Numbered from the stretch's first letter, positions 23,027 to 34,563 are shown. The stretch: DNA of 52,025 nucleotides from Cudoniella acicularis (GCA_013054445.1 JAAMPI010000206.1:1-52025), one strand, 5' to 3'. Numbers and translations are program-made. Notes: generated by a model not told the origin, from the sequence alone.

Positions 23027-24362
23027 TCAGTTTGGAAGACGGAATAATCCGAGCTGTGGCCTATACTTTCTCACATCCACCACGGTCCTAAAATCCCAAT
23101 AAATATGATCAACAATTGGACTCAGATCTTCTGGCATATCATCTGTCATATTGCCGAACGCGGCGGCTAGAAAAATCCAAAATCCAATTGCTGGTATTGA
23201 AGCTTTCCGTACGCTCTCAGCAGTCTCTGGATTCGTTCTAAACCAACGCGTGAATGTGCCATCTTCAGCCCAACCTGAGCACCATAGCTCCTTTTCGTAT
23301 TCCAAGTACCTATTTGCACCATCTCGGCAATGGATATCTAATTTGTCTTCCTTACTAGTAGGAGCTGTAATGATGAACCGAATGTCCAACGGTTGTGACC
23401 GGAATATTTGAAACTCTTTTTCCATCTTTTGCCACAGAAAAAGTAGCGCCCGTGGATCGTGTCCCACACTCAGCTCGTCCAAATCCCCGTCAATGGGTCG
23501 AGGTTCTGTCTCAATCAAGTCGAAACTCTCGGCAAAGGATTGTATGGGGAACGACCGATTATAGCGCACTTTCCTCATATTGAAGCAGTTGTACGAGATC
23601 CGATTCCCTCCCCTGCACGGGTGGAAGAAAAATAGCCTCTGGAGATTTTTGAGCATTGTTTTGAATGCAAGAAGGGCTGGTGTCGACAAGCTTGAATGGT
23701 CTGTTGGGAGCACAAGTCAATTATATTAAAAATATTTTCGTTGTCCCTGAGGGTTACTTACCCATTGGGAGCAAGTCCTCAGAAGGGTCGAGAAGGTTAT
23801 TCCCAATAACCAAGTTCACTATTCCAAGTCCTGCAGGATCATATGCCTTGGCGTCGTGAAAGAAGTCGGCTTGAATATCCGGGCTGCCCTCAGCTTGTAT
23901 ATGCCAAAAGTCTAGCTCGGGGCTCAAGTAAATGCAACGCTCTTCGCCATACGTATGGAAGTCAATCGGAATACGTATTCGATAGACCTCCAAAGTTGCT
24001 TGTCTTGATTGATGGCATACCTGTAAAAGAGGACTAGGTCGATGGTCTGTTGTGATGGATAAATGATACCTTTTGCCGCTAATTTTGTTTCCGAGTGAAT
24101 TCGTTCGAGTGTATGGCATCTCAGAAGTGGCAACAGACGGTAAGTTGTCATTATATTTGGCAAGGATCTTGATACCAATAAGTCGGTGACTTTGTAGGGC
24201 ACATTTCCAGATCTTCAAAGCAATTTCGTTCGGAAGGCGAGGAAATGTAGGTAACTCTTTCAGATGTTGTGCAGGGATGATGAATTTTGAATGAGAGTCG
24301 TTGAGGATGGTGAACGAGTTGAAATTAGTGATCTCGAGACTAGAGGGTTGAGGCGAAGACAT
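23027..24362 (-). CDS. 2EXR domain protein
   Basis: Exons 24362-23762 and 23700-23027 (intron 61 nt, GTAAGT...CAACAG) give 424 residues. The N-terminal half carries the fungal 2EXR signature: FPRLPNEIALKIWKCAL followed by PLLQVCHQSRQATLEVY and YLSPELDFWHI. These proteins are very numerous in Leotiomycetes and related fungi, with no established biochemical role; the opening LP-E-I-W motif is F-box-like in appearance. The C-terminal half (DIRFIITAPTS, WFRTNPETAESVRK) is typical of the family tail. No signal peptide or membrane helix. I chose the ATG at 24362 (MSSPQPSS) over the upstream in-frame one at 24482 because similarity to the family begins after it. The frame is intact. Confidence 0.85.
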
Positions 24363-25513
24363 AATTGAAAGGATATGAAGGCAAAAGAAAGGACAATGTT
24401 TGGGACGCCGAAGGTGGCATAAGGGACGGGCGTCTTCGAACTTTAAGGTTAAGGAATATTCCAACTCTAATAAAATTATCACTTACGTAAACTTGGTTGT
24501 TTCTTAGAATAGCATTTAACGTCCCTGAGAATGCCCGACGGTATGTTGGGACCCTTTTTCTACTTTCTGCACGAGAAAAGACAAAGGGCGGAATGGGCCG
24601 TTCACATCGAGGGGGGTGGGGTGCCGCAAATGAGGCGATGATGAAGATTTCTTCGGACGAAGCGTAATTACTAATTAATTTCTGTGCCTTCTTGCACTGG
24701 GAGTGGATGAGGCGCAGCTGCATTTTGTCACTTGCTTTCGGAATGGGTTGGCGAAAATGGCCTTGTCGTGAAACAGTACTACCAACAAAACTAATAACAC
24801 CAACTCGCTTCAGCATTTTAGCCTTGTGAAAAGTTACTGCTCCCACTCTTTAAATTAATTCTGTTGGAAACCCCTATATCCGAGACGACTTAAATCTATT
24901 TTAGGCAAGTTTGGCAGGAGAAAATATAACTGAAGGCTTAAAGGAAGAAGTTCGAATGAGAAAGGGGGAGGAGGAAGTCATCATCTAATTATCTACCCGT
25001 GTTTAGTAAAGCTCTATTCGTCAAAAAGCCCTAAACAAGCCAAAATGGTTGGCCAAATCCACGCGAATAATCCTTTACCAGGCTCCCAAGAAGCCTCGAG
25101 GTACAGATTTTTATTAACCTAGTAGAAAAAACTGCGGAAGTGTATGTAAATTCCACAAATAAATACGCAATAACCAGAAGTACACTCCTTACAATTAATC
25201 CTCTGGAGCTGAAATCGATGCGGGGTAGCTTTTTGGACAAAGAGGAATGGGAATATGCTCCGTGAGGATCCGTAGTTGTGCTGAGTTTCAGCAAGTAGCT
25301 AGATTTGTACGTCCCCCACGGTATATAGAACAGGAGCCACCACTTCCCCAAGACATCTGATCTCAGTATCGAACAACATTCTTTCTTGAATCTTACTCGA
25401 GCGCTGGATACCTTGAGGACAAATCTATCGGGCAACGTTCAGCACCATATCTCGAAGTCGTTGATACACCAAAAATACTTTTCTATACAGACTTTAGTCC
25501 TGTCTTCAAAATC
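24363..25513. other. Intergenic upstream of the solo LTR
   Basis: Minus-strand frames at 24340-24846 and 25031-25435 lack family motifs and are not supported. This region should hold the promoter of the 2EXR gene. Confidence 0.55.
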
Positions 25514-25838
25514 TGTTGGAAGGGTATAGCTGTAGTACGCGGTATATAGTATATAGAAGATATATCTATATGGTCGTCGGTAGGCGGCTAAGGTGGACGA
25601 AAGAAGAGTCGACTGTTAAGTCGAGAGAGATTCAAGTATGTAGAATAATAATATGATTTTGACTTAAAGACTTATCTATCTATAAAGGGGTGAGCGGACT
25701 ATATATACTACAAGTGTAGTTACTAGAAGCTTCTATAGCTTAGAAATCAGCGCTTATAAATCAAAGAACAACCTAGAAGATTCTACTAAGGTTTAAACCT
25801 CAAGTTTAGAATAGTGCTTATTACCTAATAATACAACA
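25514..25838 (+). mobile_element. Solo LTR, Ty1/copia-type ends, with 5-bp target duplication
   Basis: The element begins TGTTGGA and ends ACAACA, the classical copia-type LTR termini. It is flanked on both sides by the same 5 bases AAATC (25509-25513 and 25839-25843). Length is 325 bp. There is no internal retrotransposon sequence, so it is a solo LTR left by LTR-LTR recombination. A second copy in inverse orientation lies at 32884-33245. The end of this LTR is only 70 bp before the start codon of the secreted-protein gene at 25909. Confidence 0.9.
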
Positions 25839-25908
25839 AAATCTAACTTCCAAGTTTATACGACTTAGCCCGTTTCGCCTCAATACCGTATTTGGAACAC
25901 TTAAAAAC

Positions 25909-26736
25909 ATGCATCTAAACAAGTTATGGTCTTCGGTCCTTCTTGTCGGACTGCTTACCGTCACTTCTCTTTGTGAACGCAAAGGAGATGAATTGTAAAA
26001 TTTCAAAAAGCAAAAGAAGTTCCTCTAGTTTTTAACACTTTACACTAGATCTGCTGTTTCGGGGAAGCAACTTCAAAGTCGAGCTGTCCCTAAATTCGCT
26101 GTGTCAAACGACCAAATTTTTAAGGATATCCTCAACAGAGCGGCTGTAGCCTCCAAGCCAACGAAACGTTCCAAATCATCCAAACAGCCCAAAAAGCCCA
26201 AACTAGCAAAGAATGCCCACTCACCAAAGCACCCTGCTACCCCCAAACCCACTTCATGTCCACTCAAGTCACCTCGGAGATTGACAAGGCGTGAGGAAGA
26301 AAAAGGTTATGAAAGGAAGTTTACAGGAGGGGACTGCTGATGACGAGCTTTTCACTTACAAGCTCATATTATATGTTGGGCTTGCGGCAGTCAGCAACAA
26401 CAGAAAAAGGTCCTAGCTCATATAAATGCTTGTGATCAATTGGATTCGAAGAAAAACTTATATACTGAACAGATGGCCAATTTTAAGGCCAAGGCAAAAA
26501 GCCTTGGGGGCGAGGTCAAACTCTTTTCAAGCTTTCCGGCAGACAACCAGCTAGAGGGCGATATCCAATTACAGTCAGAATTGTGGGAAATGATGGGCCA
26601 TATTGCAGACGAAATGAGCAAGATGGACGGTAAATATGAGGAGGTTGTGCGACCTGAAAGGCTGAACAAAATAGGAGGGACCATGAGAGTGTTTGTGAAC
26701 GGGGTGGTGAAGATTGACGAAGATTGTTACGACTAG
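25909..26736 (+). CDS. Small secreted protein, unknown family
   Basis: I do not recognise the family. Three exons fit in phase: 25909-25994, 26049-26305 and 26363-26736 (717 nt, 238 residues). Intron 1 (54 nt) ends TTTAACACTTTACACTAG; intron 2 (57 nt) has a CTGAT branch and ends TTACAAG, with a less usual donor GTTATG. The N-terminus is a good signal peptide (MHLNKLWSSVLLVGLLTVTS). Residues 60-105 are a Lys/Pro/Ser-rich basic region (SKPTKRSKSSKQPKKPKLAK). The C-terminal half is mixed, with Cys-x2-Cys (CWAC) and ends VKIDEDCYD. Without splicing the frame shows stops, so the gene is easily missed. Size, secretion and isolation fit an effector-like or other lineage-specific secreted protein; that is inference. 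Confidence 0.65.
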
Positions 26737-27097
26737 GAGAGCAAAGCAGCTGAACGAAGAATTGATGGTTGGGAAAGTGCGATACTGAGATTGAAGGAGG
26801 ACTGTGTTTGGGATTTTGTTTCTATTTTGTGCAGCATTTTGTTCTGGAGTTGAGTGATTGGTATTTAAAATGTATGATTAGAAAAAATATAATTTGATTC
26901 TTCTGGAGGATCTGCTACATGGTTCGTCCCGTAATTTTTGCATGTTCTAATGCTGTGTTACTGAATCTCTACTAGCTATTGACTCGGTTGCAGAAAGGAA
27001 GAAGTACTCCGAAGTTGATATTTGATAAGGAGAAACATGCGTCTAACCACATGTCCTTTGAAATGCAGCACCACGTCAAACATGGGCAGATGCCTAT
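26737..27097. other. Intergenic
   Basis: No feature recognised in these 361 bases. Confidence 0.6.
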
Positions 27098-27914
27098 TTG
27101 AGTCCTCGATACGCTGGAGCACTTAAGATGACAATTCTAATTGCCTCAGATAGTCTGGTACTTGGTGTCCCTGTGGATAAAGCTGAATCCTTCTCTGGAA
27201 AAGAAACTAAGAAAGAAACAGTCTGCCTATCTTCGGCATCTACAATCTTAAACTCTCCAACAAGAAGAAGTTTGGTGTCATGACCGTGCTTGCGGCGGGT
27301 CTAATGTAAAAGGGCTCAACATATTTCAGCGCCTATAGCTAACACATATTGAAGGCGCTTGTATCGCGTCATCTCTCAGCGTTTATTACAAATACGTCCT
27401 GGATAGAAATCTGGGTGATTTCACTTACAGAGTTCTTCCAGTGACCCTCATGGCATAAGAAGCACCTCAGACCTTCTCTCAGTCTTCCAGACTTTCCCTT
27501 CACTAACACATCTTCAGGCTCGTCGAAATGTGCATTGGAATATCTGCCCCTTGCATGCCTGCTCTCGCTAACCTCATCCGCAACAGCAACGAATGGTCCA
27601 ATTTCCGTTCCACCATATCCAAAACCTTTGGCTCCCTTACCACGTCTTGGCATTCGTCCGAAAATCGAACTATGCAGTCCAAGACGACCGGTTTCTCAAC
27701 CGAGGGAAGCGCAAACGGACCTTATTCCACCCTCGACAAATCGAAAAGTTATGAGATGAATGGCATAAGAACGACTATTCGACTAGGCAGGGCGAGCGAA
27801 AACGACGATGGTGAGGAAGATGTCATCCGTCTGAATTATGGATTTCGACAGGAGATTAATACCAGCGGGCGCCCTGTAAGCGCGAATACGAGTGAAAGGG
27901 GCTCCCCGGTTTGA
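27098..27914 (+). pseudogene. 3' remnant of a PTH11/rhodopsin-like gene
   Basis: Pieces of the family's second half are readable in order. The end of helix 5 is LPIFGIYNLKLSNKKKFGVM with helix 6 after it (TVLAAGL, 27223-27300). ACIASSLSVYYKYVLD follows at about 27360-27405. The helix 7 segment RLVEMCIGISAPCMPALANL starts near 27516 after CTTCAG, and a hydrophilic tail ends SERGSPV at 27914. The first helices are absent upstream, and the exon phases do not join cleanly at two of the three junctions. I therefore read this as a truncated, decaying copy rather than a working gene. Its relation to the two other rhodopsin-like genes in this window (left edge and 34564-36056) is not close by eye. 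Confidence 0.55.
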
Positions 27915-28460
27915 ATAGATGGCAGGGCCAGGACTCGGAAGTTTGTGCAAACACTTGGCAGTTGGTGTGTGTTGATTATTGACTGGTTACTTTGTTGCCA
28001 TTCAATGCACGTTGCCTTGGTTAAGAGTAGATAGTGGTTTGTGTCATTAATTGTAAGATTATATTATGATTATCGAGGCATGCAAGAAGATTGTTCGTAC
28101 AATCTATCCTATATCACTTTGTAAAATGTTGAACTCGGAACTTGCCTAGTGAAAGACACATATACGCCATTATTGAGAACGTTTACAATAAGTTGTTCAC
28201 CGCAGTTCTTCACCGCAGTTCTTCGGTCGACTGGCTTATATCAACCAGGCAGAATCGACACCAAATTAAAAATTCTAAGCTCATTAGAATCATAGAAATT
28301 ATAAATCACGTAGCCCAGGAGGCGTTGCCACAATGGTATTTAAAATTATTAGTTTTGCGGGGTGGGAACTTAAGTCGTGATCAACGCTATCAAGCTCAAG
28401 AAACTTGATTGCAAAGTACACTATTACCACCTATGCTTGATTTGCAACGCAAATCCCTTC
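27915..28460. other. Intergenic
   Basis: No gene recognised; short AT-leaning frames only. Confidence 0.6.
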
Positions 28461-29452
28461 TCAAGTCTTCTTCCCGAGTTGTTCAAGCCCACATCCCTTA
28501 ATAAATTGGGAATCCTGCATTTGAATGTTAGCGGGATGGATCAGACGTAAAGAAACGTATGAGAAGGGAACTTGAAACACTGAGAACTGGGTCGCACACT
28601 TACTAGGATAGACTGAGGTACGAAACACTCTCCAAACTTGACCCCCCCCGCGTGTGAACCGCACCATATCTTGCTACTAGCACCCCGAATAATCTCAGAA
28701 GCCACCTTGTTCGCATACTCGCTCCGATCCATTCGCTTGACACCGTCATTTCCCCGAGCTCGAGCACCAATTATCTTCTCTGCCGGCTTGTAAATGGAGT
28801 CTTCGGGAAGCTTCCATTCGTCAAAATATGAGTTGCCGTTTGTGTCAACTGCACCCGTGACGACTGAAACTACCTTGACTCCAAAAGGCTCCAGCTCAAC
28901 GCGGAGGTGATCGCTGACAATCTCTAATGAGCGTTTCGAAGCCGCATAGATACCTGCAGCAAACTTGTTAGCATGAACGCTTGTATTAAGGAGCGGTTAG
29001 AAGTTGAAACTACCCATATATGGAATATTGACATGTCCCGCGATAGATGATATACTTGCGGCGATACCCTTTGCCTCAATCAGAAGGGGGGCGAAGGCTT
29101 TGATAATATTAAAGGGTGCCCAGAAGTTGATATCAAAAATCCTCTTGGCCTCGAAAAGGTCGCTATCCAAAATGGGGAAGAAGAAGTTTTCCCCGGAGTT
29201 GTTGATCAAGATGTCCAATTTGGGTCCGGTCTGCTGCTTGACCGCCTCCACCGCGGCAGCAATCTGAGTTGCGTCTAGAACATCGAGGGTCAAAAGCGTG
29301 ACATTCGGAAGGTTGGCAACCGCAGACATCTTAGACATGTTGCGCGCAGTTGCAAAGACGTGGAAGCCAAGAGCCTGAAAGGTAAGAGCGAGAGCTCCCC
29401 CAATGCCTCCATCGCTGCAGCCGGTGATGAGAACAGACTTCTTTTTCGACAT
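28461..29452 (-). CDS. Short-chain dehydrogenase, AYR1-like (acyl-DHAP reductase type)
   Basis: Exons 29452-29014, 28953-28604 and 28514-28461 give 280 residues; both introns carry GCTAAC branch sites. NADPH-dependent reductases of this branch include yeast Ayr1, which reduces 1-acyl-dihydroxyacetone phosphate in lipid synthesis. Motifs: cofactor loop TGCSDGGIGGALA near the N-terminus, NNSG (usually NNAG), the catalytic SSIAG serine, and Tyr149-x3-Lys153 in IYAASK. The start at 29452 (MSKKKSVLITG) fits the family. An upstream in-frame ATG at 29566 would add 38 residues of unlikely sequence. The last 17-residue exon (DSQFIKGCGLEQLGKKT) matches the usual family end in style. Intact; the exact substrate is unproven. 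Confidence 0.88.
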
Positions 29453-30241
29453 ATTGAACAAGATCGAGGTCAGGCGGTGGGCTGCGGGTATTGGAAAGGC
29501 GGGTTGACTTCGAGACGATCCAGGGTTGACTTCGGAAACGGCACAACAGTTGAAGATCGCAACCACCAGCCTTCGCTTTATCAGTCAACGTTTACTCCTG
29601 CCCTTTCGGCTGTCTTCCAATATGAACCATTTCTTAACCTGCGTCGGCTGCAAAGCGAGACTGACCTCCTATTGGCTTGATGCAGAACAGTTGTTGGTTT
29701 CCAACATCGAAGGATTCTACCACCCCCCGCCGGGTAATTGCTGTTGGTCAGCCTTGCAGCCATCCGTCGTTGGCGGTGACGGAAGTAGATCGTACAGTTA
29801 CCTTCCAGCGTCACACTCGCTAGAATTCCCTGTAAAAAGGGTTTAAGGGTCCGTTTTGGGTGTACGCCCAGTCCTCAACCTGGTTAACCTCCCAGGCCGT
29901 CGCCTTTTGTGGCTCTATGCAGCTTGCATTCAAGTTAGGCCTGCAGGGACTCTTTCTCCCTGAAAAATGCTCCGGAGCCCCGGGTCTATGTCACTCTACT
30001 TTACTAATCGATAAGTCCTGAAACGATACCTACTTGGTGTCGTCTGCCTTATCATCATTTGATGCCGTGCTATATGCATGATATTGCATGTACGGTGAGA
30101 CGTGCACGTTCGGACATTCCTGACTCGAAGAGGGGGTTTGGAAACTTGGCGTGAGCGGGAAATCCTGAACTGGCTGGCATTACGTTGTTGTGAATATCAT
30201 CAGATTCCGGGGGACTTTTTTCCTCACTTTTGGCCGCCACC
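29453..30241. other. Divergent intergenic region
   Basis: This lies between the SDR gene (minus) and the P450 pseudogene (plus) and would hold both promoters. No gene recognised. Confidence 0.6.
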
Positions 30242-32099
30242 ATGGAGCTAACCTTCGCCCTCATTGAAGACAAATTCTTGATTTGGCCTGCCGTTGTTAT
30301 ACGTTCTTTGCTTATATGGAGGGTGGTTAAATTTTCCATTATTCCGATCTTCTTTCCCGACCAGCCAAGAGAATTGCCATACTGGGTGCCCTGTAAGTGT
30401 AAAATGTCAATAATGGTGAATGACAGCTGCTAATGAATTTTACCCTTCAGTCCTAGGTAAAATACCTGCGAATTATCCAACTTTCACATTTCCCATGCAA
30501 TACAAAGGATATGCCACAACAGACTGCAGGTCATGCTTAGGGATTTTACATAAACTCGAATAAGGTGCTGGAAAGAGCAAGGTACCAACTGGAACACGTC
30601 AGTGGCGTCGAGAATCTTGCTAAGAAGAGATAGGATCTACTTTGAAAATAGCAAGGAAATATATGCCATCACGCTAGTAGGTGAAACTATCTGTGTTGTG
30701 ACCTCCCTACAAGATGTCGGCGACATCTATCGAAATAGCTCCACAATTTCATGACACAAATTCGCCAAAGAAATGTACACCACAATGAGCATCTCGTCTT
30801 GCAGTATCTCTAACATGTGGTCTACGGCTTCAAAAAACACCAACTCAAAAAGTAGACTCGCGGTAAAGGCTCCTCATGAAATGATCGAGGAGTACCACCG
30901 GCAACAACTCCATCCTGGGGCCAAGGTTACAGCTCTAACTGAGGAGGGAATCGTTCCCAACATCAAGGAGAAATCAACCTGGGCCACGCTAAAGCAACAC
31001 CATGCAAGTAAAAGCACTACTCCTGACTCAATTACCTTTTCGGTCTGGGAGTGGTGCAACGAAGTCTTGATCAACGGAATGACCAGTGCCTACTTCGGGA
31101 AAAAGATCTTTGAAATAAATCCCAACCTGCTAAAAGCCAATACGGCCTGGGAGCGTTCCAGCTGGAAATACATGTTCAAGTTTCCCAGCGTTTTGGCCAA
31201 AGATATGAATAGCACCAAAGGTGGGATCGTAGAAACCCTGCGGCAATATTTCGATACTCCTCAAAAGGACCGAAGCGATGCACTTTACTTTGTCAACGCC
31301 GTGGAAGACGAGCTTCGAGCATGCGATCTCGACAACGGGGAAATTGCGAGGATTAACATGTTGCATCACTGGCGTGAGCTTTACCCATCCATCACTCACA
31401 GAAAACTCAGACTATCCAAAAAAGAAAGATACTAAAAGAAAACAGCATTACAGGAAATATTTACAAAGTCACATTCTGGACGATAGCCTATCTAATCCAC
31501 AACCCTCAACTTCTCGCTGCTATCCGCGAGGAAGTCCGCCCCGCTCTCATCGGCGACGACATCGATCTCAAATACCTGACTGACAAGTGTCCACGACTGG
31601 AAGCACTCTTCAATGAAATCCTGCGCGTCAACCTCGCGAGCGCTCTGGCACGTGAAGTTGTGGCCCCAACCGTTGTGGGTGAGAAAGTTCTGCACAAGGG
31701 GACCAAGATCATTGTAAGCTACATTATTCATACTCAATCAGAAGTTGGGAATTTCTGACGATACTGACTGAATAGGTCCCTTATCGCCAACTCCACCTCG
31801 CACCAGACATATTGGGGCAAAACGCCTACGATTTTGACCTAGAGAGATTCCTGCGTGATAAAACTCTCGTTCACCACCCCAGCTATCGCCCATTCGGGGG
31901 CGGCAATACCCTGTGCCCTGGCCACTATGTTGCGCGAAGGGTAGTCTTCACTGTGGTTGCTCTGCTGTTTTCTCGCTTTGATGTTAGTCTTGATGGGGAG
32001 CAACAATTCCCACGCATTGATGATAGGAAGCCTGGATTGGGGGCTTTACCTCCTGTTGAAGGGGACAATGCAGTTTTAGTGCTTAGGGAGATTGCGTGA
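30242..32099 (+). pseudogene. Cytochrome P450 (CYP7/8-like clan) with two in-frame stops
   Basis: Exons in phase: 30242-30392, a 6-nt micro-exon 30451-30456 (tentative), 30530-30581, 30634-31373, 31454-31713 and 31776-32099. They sum to 511 codons, the normal P450 length. The N-terminal anchor (LIWPAVVIRSLLIW), YWVPFLGHA junction, IYAITLVGETICVVTS, K-helix EILR and heme loop FGGGNTLCPGHYVAR are all present. TAG at 30538-30540 (in GHA*GFYINSN) and TGA at 30752-30754 (in STIS*HKFAKEM) break the frame. The start sits in a GCCGCCACCATGG context. The family resembles the fungal P450s related to prostacyclin synthase/CYP7 types. As read, the enzyme cannot be made in full. The two substitutions could be checked for sequencing error. 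Confidence 0.8.
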
Positions 32100-32883
32100 A
32101 ACTTGAAGACAATTTTGACCTTCGCCTTACACTTCATGTATATATTAACTCTAATGACTTCTCGATAAAACAACCACCAGCCAACAAAAGAAAATTTTGG
32201 TATTAAAATATACAGATTGCAAAAAAAACATAAGTCTCCTATCGATTTTAAACTTCTTTTCTTTAACTTTCGTAGTGGTCTGCTGTCATTTTCGCGGCAC
32301 GTATTTTTAGCGTAGGCTTGATGAGAAAGACACGCCAACATAGCTTGAAGGCCCTACCTAAATTCGCTGTAGCCCAGCCCATCAACGCACGCTTCAGGTC
32401 ACGCACTCTATCCATCGCTCCTGGCTATCACACCAAACGGATCTTCTCATAGATAAGCCACAACTGGTCAACTACACAATAAACCAGGACTAGATTCCAT
32501 AAATACTCTGTATATTAAAGTAGAACGAAGTGCTTAATAACATACATCATGTTCAAAACTCTCGATAATTTTAAGTTTTTCTATCGTTTGGATGATTGAT
32601 TTGGCTTGATCGCGAGAAAGATCAATTTGAATAACACGAAAATTTATATTTTATACTCTTACGCGAAGTTTCTCTTGGATAAAATTAGAACGGCTATGTA
32701 AGGTTTAGTAGCTGGAACTTAGAAATATATTTGCAGTCGTTTGAATAGTAGGTCAAGTAAATGTCTGGACCTTTTAATTCATGTATTACAAGGGCAAAAT
32801 TGTCTTTGATCGTAAGAAAACTCGAGAAAGAGTTAAATACCGCGGTATTTTAGCTTATACAAAGCACTCGTGACTACTATTTA
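32100..32883. other. Intergenic, AT-rich
   Basis: No gene recognised. A perfect 16-nt palindrome AAATACCGCGGTATTT lies at 32835-32850, 33 bp before the LTR copy. Confidence 0.6.
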
Positions 32884-33245
32884 TGTTACATTATTAGGTA
32901 ATAAGCACTATTCTAGGCTTAAGGTTTAAACCTTACTAGAATCTTCTAGGTTGTTCTTTGATTTATAAGCTTTGATTTATAAGCGTTGATTTATAAGCGT
33001 TGATTTCTAAGTTATAGAAGCTTCTAGTAACTACACTTGTAGTATATATAGTCCGCTCACCCCTTTGTAGATAGATAAGTCTTTAAGTCAAATTCATATT
33101 ATTATTCTATATACTTGAATCACTCTCGACCTAACAGTCGACTCTTCTTCCGCTATCCACACCTTAGCCGCCTACCGACGACTATATAGATATATCTTCT
33201 ATATACTATATACCGCGTACTACGGTTATACCCTTACCTCCAACA
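32884..33245 (-). mobile_element. Second LTR copy, inverse orientation
   Basis: The reverse complement of this stretch runs TGTTGGAGG ... GTAACA and matches the 25514-25838 LTR along its whole length with scattered, mostly transition differences. It is longer (362 bp), partly because of extra copies of a 14-15 bp unit (TTTGATTTATAAGC) at about 32958-33005. Flanks ATTTA and AAAAA do not form a target duplication, so one side has been rearranged or eroded. It abuts the ABC-transporter fragment. Confidence 0.88.
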
Positions 33246-33271
33246 AAAAAGGAGGTAATGTCGCTTAGTAC

Positions 33272-33454
33272 TGCGCCTAAATAGTTTGCGAATGTTTTTT
33301 GGTAGTCTGTTGCAGACCCATACCCGTAAACATGAAGGTCTCGCCACATAACACTTGCGATGCTTTGTCGAACCTCTCCTAGCCTGGCATATCTGTGATG
33401 TAGCCATTCCTCATACCGAAAGAACGCCGAGTTGGGATCAATCTCAGAGGCCAT
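33272..33454 (-). pseudogene. N-terminal exon fragment of a PDR-type ABC transporter
   Basis: Sixty-one codons from ATG 33454 read MASEIDPNSAFFRYEEWL ... WRDLHVYGYGSATDYQ. The last part matches the stretch just before the first nucleotide-binding domain of fungal pleiotropic drug resistance transporters (usual form: NL-V-HGFG-ATDYQKT). A donor-like GTACTA follows the Ala codon at 33272, and the LTR copy ends about 25 bp further on (33245). No further ABC exon is found on the other side of the LTR or anywhere else in the window. The N-terminus is also shorter than in full proteins. I read this as a gene truncated by LTR insertion or rearrangement. Confidence 0.6.
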
Positions 33455-34563
33455 GAAATCGCTGGTTAGGGTGTTGCGGGTGCCGTTTGACTGTTTCGAG
33501 GAGAGAGGAAGAGGGCTGCTGTGTTCTCTGCGTCGTTCGAAAGCGTCCGGAAATAGTTGCCCACAATATTATTCCCGTGTTTCCTAGTTTTATAACATGC
33601 ATGTGTCACAGCAACCGAAATTATTCGATATTGGCTGACAGCCTGAAGTTTGAAAGGGTGTCACCAATCGGAAGCATGACAACACCAACAACTACGTAAA
33701 GTGGGTTACAACATTTCCAAATTGGGAATCAGCGAATACGAATGAGCCTATTACCGGCTGTTGGCGACAACAAGATCCCTAATGATACCTAACAACTGTC
33801 AGCTCCGGCCAAAGTAAGAGAGGAGCAGCTCAGAAAGAAGGGTGGGGAGGCATTGTGCGGGGCCGTGGAGAGCGTGGCAATCATGGGCCACACCCGTGCA
33901 GATACAATCCTGCTCAAGTGGTAGTTAGTCCTCCTTAGGGAGTTTCATCGAGCCGGCGAGCAGCGCGTAACAATCATGGCCAACGCCACACCCGTGCAGC
34001 TGCAATCATTTAATATTCCCTGAACAATATTGCAGGCCATGATGACATGCATATGCGGCTGGGTCCCATACTAACGGGTCGAATGGCTTGCACTTACGAA
34101 TCAGCAAATGCCTGGCACTCTCAGACGCCCGATGGAATCCTTGGCTCGCGTTTATCATCGCTCAGACAATGATCGACTTAGCTTACGAGTAGGTATTACC
34201 TACATCATTGATTCGGAGGCCTAGGGAAGGAGCACTTCTCATGGGTATAGATTTATGGTAAATCCTGGCTTGCAACAATGCCCTTATGTCATGAAGGCTA
34301 CTGTTCCATGTTTATTACTTGAGATTATAATAGACATGGAACTTCTTTGCTGTAATTGGGATTTTTGATGTAATTGCCGTTTGAACCAAATCATATCGCT
34401 TAGGGATCTTTCTTCTGCCCATAATAGAAAAGACAAGCGCTGAATACAACGCTCACTTAAGTCAAACCGACCCTCTTTCCGGTGCTTCCCATCTGTATAA
34501 TCGATTTAAAATGACTCGCTTCTACCTGTCTTCAGCCCCAAAGGAATCCACCAGTGAACCTAT
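33455..34563. other. Intergenic, about 1.1 kb, with a direct repeat
   Basis: No gene recognised. Contains the degenerate direct repeat at 33872-34008. Confidence 0.6.
33872..34008. repeat. Degenerate direct repeat of about 40 bp
   Basis: Copy 1 (33872-33912: GCGTGGCAATCATGG...CACACCCGTGCAG) and copy 2 (33965-34008: GCGTAACAATCATGG...CACACCCGTGCAG) lie about 93 bp apart in the same orientation with small differences. Confidence 0.8.

Noticed and set aside
24340..24846. Minus-strand 168-residue open frame
   Set aside because: It overlaps the start region of the 2EXR gene in another frame, has no family motif and has low-complexity composition; probably chance.
25514..33245. A full LTR retrotransposon between the two LTR copies
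   Set aside because: The copies are inverted relative to each other and ordinary genes lie between; no reverse transcriptase, integrase or gag sequence was seen.
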